In this document: piece after piece, positions 58,462 through 64,000 of the stretch
Layout of the letters: each line of letters starts with the position of its first letter
How positions within the stretch are numbered: the stretch's first letter is position 1
From: Tetrapyrgos nigripes
Taxonomy: Eukaryota > Basidiomycota > Agaricomycetes > Agaricales > Campanellaceae
NCBI GenBank assembly: GCA_013368315.1
Contig: JAACJM010000050.1
Location: forward strand, 310,001 to 374,000
Length of the DNA: 64,000 bases
Direction of reading: 5' to 3'
Notes under the pieces: model-generated
The model's input: the letters and a program-made list of their open reading frames with translations, nothing else
Databases searched by the model: none
Told to the model about the DNA's origin: nothing
Translations under genes and position numbers: made by a program

Positions 58462-59277
58462 ATGGTCAGAAAACTCAAATATCACGAACAAAAACTCTTG
58501 AAAAAAGTAGACTTTCTCAATGTAGGTCCTCTCTGATTCGTTCTTTTGTTTCTCCTCATTGTTTGCAGTGGAAACAAGATGCAAATCTCAGGGAAATCAA
58601 AGTTATGCGAAGGTACCATCTTCAGGACAGAGAAGACTACCACAAGTTGGTCTTTTTTCGTCTTCTTCTTCAGTACACTTATCGCTACCAGGTACAATAA
58701 ACTCTGTGGCTCTCTCCGTTCCTTTGCACACCGAGTCTCTCTTCTTCCAGCTCAAGACCCATTCCGTGCCCGAATGGAAGCCCAATTATTATCCAAACTC
58801 TACGATATGGGTGTCCTCAACTCTTCCGCAAAACTCAGTGACGTCGACAAACTCACCGTCGCTGCTTTCTGTCGTCGTCGCCTAGCCGTGTTTATGTGCA
58901 TGTCCAAGATGGCCGAGACTGTCAGTGCTGTGCGTATATACTAACATTAACATTCCGTTCCGTTCCCTTAGCTTACCTCCTCCTCAGGCAGCCAAATTTA
59001 TAGAACAGGGTCACGTACGGGTTGGCCCCGACACTATCACTGACCCCGCTTATTTGGTAACGAGGTGTGTATTTCTTTTTTTGGTTTACCTCCGAAGTAC
59101 CCAAAAAGTTTGCAGACGAATGGAAGACTTTGTAACCTGGGTCGACACCTCCAAACTCAAGCGGACCATCATGTCCTACAATGATGAGGTACGTGGCTTC
59201 TTTTCTTTCCTTCTCAATACTAATTGGTTTCATCGTGGTTCCACCTATCACAGCTCGATGATTATGATCTTCTCTAA
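58462..59277 (+). CDS. IMP3: U3 small nucleolar ribonucleoprotein IMP3
   Basis: Six exons, 58462-58521, 58569-58645, 58692-58929, 58988-59064, 59116-59188 and 59254-59277, total 549 nt and 182 residues, the length of Imp3 in other eukaryotes. It begins [20 protein letters not shown], with [20 protein letters not shown], then an S4 RNA-binding region ([35 protein letters not shown]), MEDFVTWVD and the acidic end LDDYDLL. Imp3 stabilises U3 snoRNA-pre-18S rRNA pairing in the SSU processome in the nucleolus. Introns are 46-65 nt; one donor is GTTGGT. No frame break. Confidence 0.96.
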
Positions 59278-61185
59278 ATTCTTTGAACAAAATGATCTAC
59301 ACCCTCGCCCGTTTCATCCTTGGCTCTAAGGACTGAAGTTGAAACGCTTCATCTTGTTCTCTATCAAAGCGAAGCATCTTCCATCTTCCATCCAGCATCA
59401 AAACCATTATCATCGCCCACATCACCTTCATTATCATCAGAGCCAAAACATCTTCCTTCCTGTTTTGCACTGGACTCACAGCCCACATCAAACCATACAA
59501 TACTACATCGCACCACCACACCGACAATGTCATCGCCAATGTTATCAGCCTTTACTCTATGCCATACTATACAATCTATCTCCCTCCTTCTCTCCTTGGC
59601 GTGCCGGGTGTTATCCTAAAAATTTAACACGCCTCGAAAACGTTTTCTCCATGCCGCATACTGCATACCGAGACATGAGACTAGGGCACGAGTCCATGCA
59701 GATGGGACATTGGAATTGTTGCAGCACGGAGGCAAGAGGCAGCTCGCAGCAGGCAGAAGGCAGGTGACGAGTAGCCAGATGCAAGATAGGGGATATAGGA
59801 GACTGGATACTGGATACTGGATGTGCTTGTAAGAGGCAACGACAATTGGAGAGGATACGGTAGGCGGTAGCGACTCGGATAGTGGAAAACTAGGGTTCAC
59901 AGACATCAGTGTAGAGTAGGAGAAAGTCATCAGACTCCCCTGGCAGAGGTTGAGGAGGAGAGGTCTGGAGAGTAGACTAAGAGTAGTTGCCGGTCCCTAG
60001 GGCCTGTTTGGTTGGGTCACCCTCGACGAATAATACTACTACCAGTTTGATACCTTGGACGATCTGGACACGCATCGGTTGGCCATGGCCATTACCCCGT
60101 CGGTCTCAATTCGGTTCAGAAACCCGAGTTTGGAGTCGGATGGATAGTTTGCCTTTTAGCGTTCGCTCCCGCGAGGCTTTGATGGGATTGAAATTTGACA
60201 TATATACAAAGTACGACATGTAGATGACACCGAAAATGCAAAAATGGACTTACATACGGAGACTTACGGGCAGTGCAAATCCACACTTGTCTATATGTAC
60301 GGTACAGGACAAGACTTCATAATGACTTGAGCTCTTCCTGAGTTGGGTAAGGGTATTTGCATCAAGGATTTGTATTGGGAATCTCGCAATCCATAGGGTC
60401 CCAAGGTGGGTGTAAGATATCTTATCATCCAAATTAGGCATATCATGGCTCTCATCTCGTGCATATCACCATGACACCATCTATGGCCAGAAGTATTGGT
60501 GATTTCCCTGCAACCGGCAACCCCGTTCCCCAACCTTCCGACTGTGCATGCCCCTTACCCTCATCCATACAACCTCGTAATGCATAAAGTTTGGTTGGAA
60601 GGAGGCCTTCCCGAGGATATGCATTATGAGATTGTCTACTGTATACATCTAAATGCCTTGTTACCTAGTAGCGAGCTTACCGGGGGGATTTTATTACCAC
60701 GGCATGGGTTCAAGTGCTAAGGTTTACGCAAAAGGTCCAGGAAAGTAGAAGCAAATCAAAGCGCTCACAAATTGAAGATTGGTCATTGGGCGAGTGGAGG
60801 AACGTCGACCTCGATATCTCCATTCGTGGACTCCGAGTCGACGTCGTCTATACGATTCCACTGTCTTCCACCGTGTGACAGTACGTATTATGTAGTGCTT
60901 CTCCCTGGTCCAAGGCGATGTACAGTCTTACGAAAACTTGTGACAGGGATCCAGGAACTACGACACAATCCTAGAGGATTCTTGAAGTTCGCTGTAGCAA
61001 TCTAGCAAATGCCATGCCTAGGTGGACTCACAGTGATGGTAGGGAAATTCTCAAAAGGAGTTGAGAAAGACCGAGTTTTATCGAATGTTGACCAAAAAAG
61101 CGACCAGACTGCTCCGAAAGCATTGTGAAGTATATGTAAAGCATACAGAGTAAGAACGTGCACAAGAAAGGTAAAACGAAATATC
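59278..61185. other. Intergenic, no supported gene
   Basis: 1.9 kb with short frames on both strands lacking domains (for example 60496-60720). A tandem ACTGGAT triplication occurs near 59801-59821. Confidence 0.5.
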
Positions 61186-62568
61186 CTAGTCTTTCAGCGA
61201 AGGCCGAGAGCCCCTCTCGCAGTCTAAGCACAAATAGTGGTTCGTAGTCGCAGTAATGACAATGGTGCCTGCAGGAACGACCGTGGTAACGGCGGGGATG
61301 ACAGAGGTGACGACGGGAATACTTAATGGAGGTCGCTCCACCATCCACTGAGGTCACAGCACCGACGATAGAAGTGACTACAGGGATAACAGAAGTAACT
61401 GCAGGGACAACGGAGGTGACTGCTGGGATCACAGACGTGACTTCTGGTGAGTTAGCAGCTGGGACGACGGAGGTGGCTGCAGGGATGATACTCGTAACTA
61501 CTTCGACAACAGAAGCAGCTGCAGCCTGGATAATACTCGTGACTGCAGGGATAGTAGTAACGATCTCGGGAATTCGGACAGACCATTCGGGTGCAATGAT
61601 AATGGTTCCAGCAACAACAGTTTTGACGACGGGCACCCCGAGCTCGGTAACTGTCTGGAGAACTTGAGGAACAATACTCGTGACAATTAGAACAAGCGAG
61701 AAACTTACTGGGATGGTATTGGTGGGCCCTGGGATAATGTTGGTGACTGCTGGGATGATAGAGGTGGCCTCTGGGACAATGCTGGTGACCGCTGGAATAA
61801 TAGACGTAGCTGGAATGACAGAGGTAACTACACCAAGGATAGAGATGGCCGCTGGGATCACAGAGGTAACGGGTGGGACAACGGAAGTGACTTCTTCAAC
61901 AACAGACGCCGGAATAACAGAGGTAACTGCTGGGATCACAGCGGTGTCTCCTACAAGAGAAATAGTGATCGCTGGTATGACATTGGTGCTAGCGGAAATT
62001 ACACTTGTGGCAGGTGTGCAAGTGACATCGTTAGTGGTGGTGGTAGTAGTTTCCAGTAGTGGTGGTAATTCCAGTTGTAGTTGTGGCGCTAGAGAGAGCC
62101 GTATCAACCCTGGCAGTGACAGTAACCGTCGTTGGCGCGCCTGAGCGTTGACGGTCTGAATATGCACGGGTGCAGCGGCACCCCCACCACCAGCACCTTG
62201 TTGAATAACGACAACTACAGTGGCCAGAGGGCCGGCAGCAGGCTGAGCGGCAGGTGCGCCGCCAGGGATCGTCGTGTTTTGCCAGCTCCAGCGCTGATTG
62301 GTGTTGTACGAGATACAGGGCCAGAGTTGAATCTAGAGAAAAGGGAAAATTTCAGTCTGAGATGCACATACAATCGGACGAAAAGGCACATACAGGGTTA
62401 CCAGGCGTAATATTAGCATCGGTATTGTCCAAGCATCTATCATGTCCAATCCAAGCAATATGATTGTCCTGTTGGTCTTGTTAGAATACGTCGAAAATAT
62501 GCGACACTATCAACAATTACCCGGTACTGGAAGAGCTGGTTGGTATTACCCTGGAAACAGGTGTAAAT
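61186..62568 (-). CDS. Ricin-B-type beta-trefoil (CBM13-like) protein with VTSVIPA repeats
   Basis: N-terminal exons 62568-62521, 62468-62394 and from 62332 encode part of a QxW beta-trefoil: FQGNTNQLFQYR, GHDRCLDNTDANITPGNP and IQLWPC...NTNQRWSWQ. This is a carbohydrate-binding fold common in secreted fungal proteins, with no sign here of a toxic catalytic chain. A Gly/Ala/Pro linker follows, then about 30 degenerate heptads built on VTSVIPA, ending LCLDCERGSRPSLKD before the stop at 61186-61188. The frame shifts near 62080-62150 and near 61322-61328, so the gene is either damaged or contains base errors. The first exon and signal peptide were not found; the start is unresolved. Role in cell wall or adhesion is a guess. 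Confidence 0.55.
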
Positions 62569-63108
62569 CTGCAGGCGGGAAAAGATGAACTGATCCTGAT
62601 CATGATGTATAAACCGCTGATGGTTAGGGTTCAATATCTTTGGCAAGTCTGTGCGACGTACCTTGCGAATCTACCGGAAGGGACAAGTTTTGATTAAGAG
62701 ACCTGCCCTTTCCCCCCTGGAGACAGCCAGTGCATTTCAAGAGGTCGGCTGAAGTTGGCTATCGCAGACGCTGCCGATTTGGGAGCAAGCTGGGAGGCTC
62801 GTCATTACACGCGAATCATTCGTCCAGTAGTGCATTGCGCATGAGTAGATAATCTGTTTGACTATCATATCCATTCAAGAAACAACTGGCAAGATCCCAT
62901 CGGTTAGAAACCGCTGGAAAGATGGTTAAACACACATTGTGGACCTCTTCTCCTGGCCTTTCTATAGTCTATAGAGCAAAGGAAGTCGCGCGAGACTCGG
63001 TAGTCGGTCGGTAGCCGAGCGCCTTCTCCGAGTTCTCGGCTGCAATATATTGCACGTGACCTTCAGTTGTTTGACGTCGACCAGAACGACGACCAGGGAT
63101 TGAATCTT
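62569..63108. other. Upstream of the lectin-like gene and of CBP80
   Basis: Expected to contain the missing first exon(s) of the lectin-like gene: a GT-AG intron ending at 62569 is likely, starting near 62662. The right part is the CBP80 promoter. No exon can be fixed. Confidence 0.35.
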
Positions 63109-64000
63109 ATGAGTTACGACAGACCGTATCGTGGCGGACGAAGACGCTACCACAAAGGTGAGAAGCAACTGCGAACAGTTTTCAACGTCCAAGTCCGAAC
63201 TCTTTCTCTCTTTGTCCTTAGACGACTATGACGACCGTCGCAGAGAAGAGACTCCTCAAGACAAGCTGAAAAACACGGTCATTAAACTCGGTGAAGTGGT
63301 AAGCCAGTTATGGGCTTTCCTTTGCGCGTAAGTCTGACTTATGTCTGCCATCTTTGAAGGACCCCATCCAGGAAATACCCATAGTTGAAGGGCATATACG
63401 TTCTTTCTCACCACCGAATATCCCTCTTTTTGCAGAGGCTTTTCATATTAGGTTCGTGCTGTATTACTCTTGACGCGTCTTGTACTGAGAAACATGCCAG
63501 CGTGACCGAACAACCGTACAAAATTGCTTATTACGCAGCTTTGTTACTGCGTTTACATGACATACCATCAGAGCAAAACCCGGAAGAACCTTCGCTGGGG
63601 AGGCTGATCCTTGAAGAGTTTTGGAAAGGGTTTCAAGCTTATGTGGATAAATTGGCGTGGAGAGAAACTCGGTTCTGTGTAAGTCCAGCACTTCTTGTCC
63701 CAAGCGTAGTGCTTACCGCTTTTTGCAGATACATTTCTTTGCTCATTTGACAGCAGCCAAGCTAGTTGTACCGGAATCTCTTGCTATCTTGCTGCAAGCT
63801 TTTACGGCTGTTTTGGACGAGTTTGGTGTTTCTCATGGACGTGCTAAGCGGGCAGCCTTGTGTGCGGCAGAAGGTCTAATGATCGTATGTTTTGACGTCT
63901 TCTGTTCACAGCGCTCTTTTCTTATATGATTTTCAGGGTGGTACTTCTCTCAAGGCAATCTCCTCATCAAGTCCGTCAGAAATAATCAACGCCATTCAGA
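63109..64000 (+). CDS. NCBP1: Nuclear cap-binding protein CBP80/NCBP1, 5' part
   Basis: Exons 63109-63157, 63222-63298, 63360-63451, 63501-63678, 63729-63884 and 63937 to the window edge join in frame. The start is basic/acidic (MSYDRPYRGGRRRYHK, then DDYDDRRREETPQDKL). The N-terminal MIF4G domain then begins: VIKLGE, VTEQPYKIAYYAALLLRLHD, LILEEFWKGFQAYVDKLAW, FFAHLTAAKLVV and the EFGVSHGRAKRAALCAAEGL block. CBP80 pairs with CBP20 to bind the m7G cap of nuclear transcripts for splicing, 3' processing and export. Introns are 49-64 nt. About 200 of the family's usual 800 or more residues are visible. Confidence 0.9.

Overview
The window comes from a mushroom-forming basidiomycete (Agaricomycetes). 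Genes are split by many introns of about 46-140 nt that I placed by reading-frame joins. Housekeeping proteins have basidiomycete-type architecture, and there is a Ty3/gypsy chromovirus, an array of F-box/LRR genes and GMC-oxidoreductase remains. I saw no tRNA, rRNA or CRISPR. All calls come from reading the sequence; no database was searched.

Layout. 1-3.2 kb: an F-box/LRR gene cut by the left edge, a truncated F-box copy, and a 5'-truncated acyltransferase-like gene directly fused to it. 3.6-12.3 kb: an SH3 protein, a large SSXT/SS18-like protein, ribosomal protein uL2 (RPL8) transcribed divergently from it, and an unknown Ser/Lys-rich protein. 14-22.4 kb: five more F-box/LRR genes or pieces. 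One is an inverted segmental duplicate of the 1.2-1.9 kb copy; two have single-base frame breaks. 22.7-28 kb: a decayed accessory zone with a membrane-protein remnant, a GMC oxidoreductase pseudogene, a pogo-like transposon with TA target duplication, and a secreted-protein pseudogene. 29.5-37.2 kb: a 1.3-kb palindromic element with its own 5-bp target duplication, split by a complete 6.3-kb chromovirus. 37.2-41.5 kb: old relic DNA with a second GMC fragment and a hAT-type MITE.

41.7-64 kb: gene-dense again. A Gln/Ser/Pro-rich protein, a WW-domain protein, a PNUTS (PPP1R10)-like protein phosphatase 1 regulator, an HMG-box protein, a LIM-domain-binding (LDB) co-regulator, the U3 snoRNP protein IMP3, a lectin-like repeat protein and the start of the nuclear cap-binding protein CBP80/NCBP1.

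Functional picture. The conserved genes serve transcription, chromatin, ribosome synthesis and RNA processing (SSXT-like, uL2, PNUTS, HMG, LDB, IMP3, CBP80). Several are in head-to-head pairs with short shared promoters; the RPL8/SSXT promoter carries a telomere-repeat-like telobox. The rest is F-box expansion and transposon graveyard.

Caveat. Several conserved genes (PNUTS, HMG box, Gln-rich) are broken only by one extra base in short A runs. Homopolymer-length sequencing error is therefore a serious alternative to pseudogenisation for some frame breaks.
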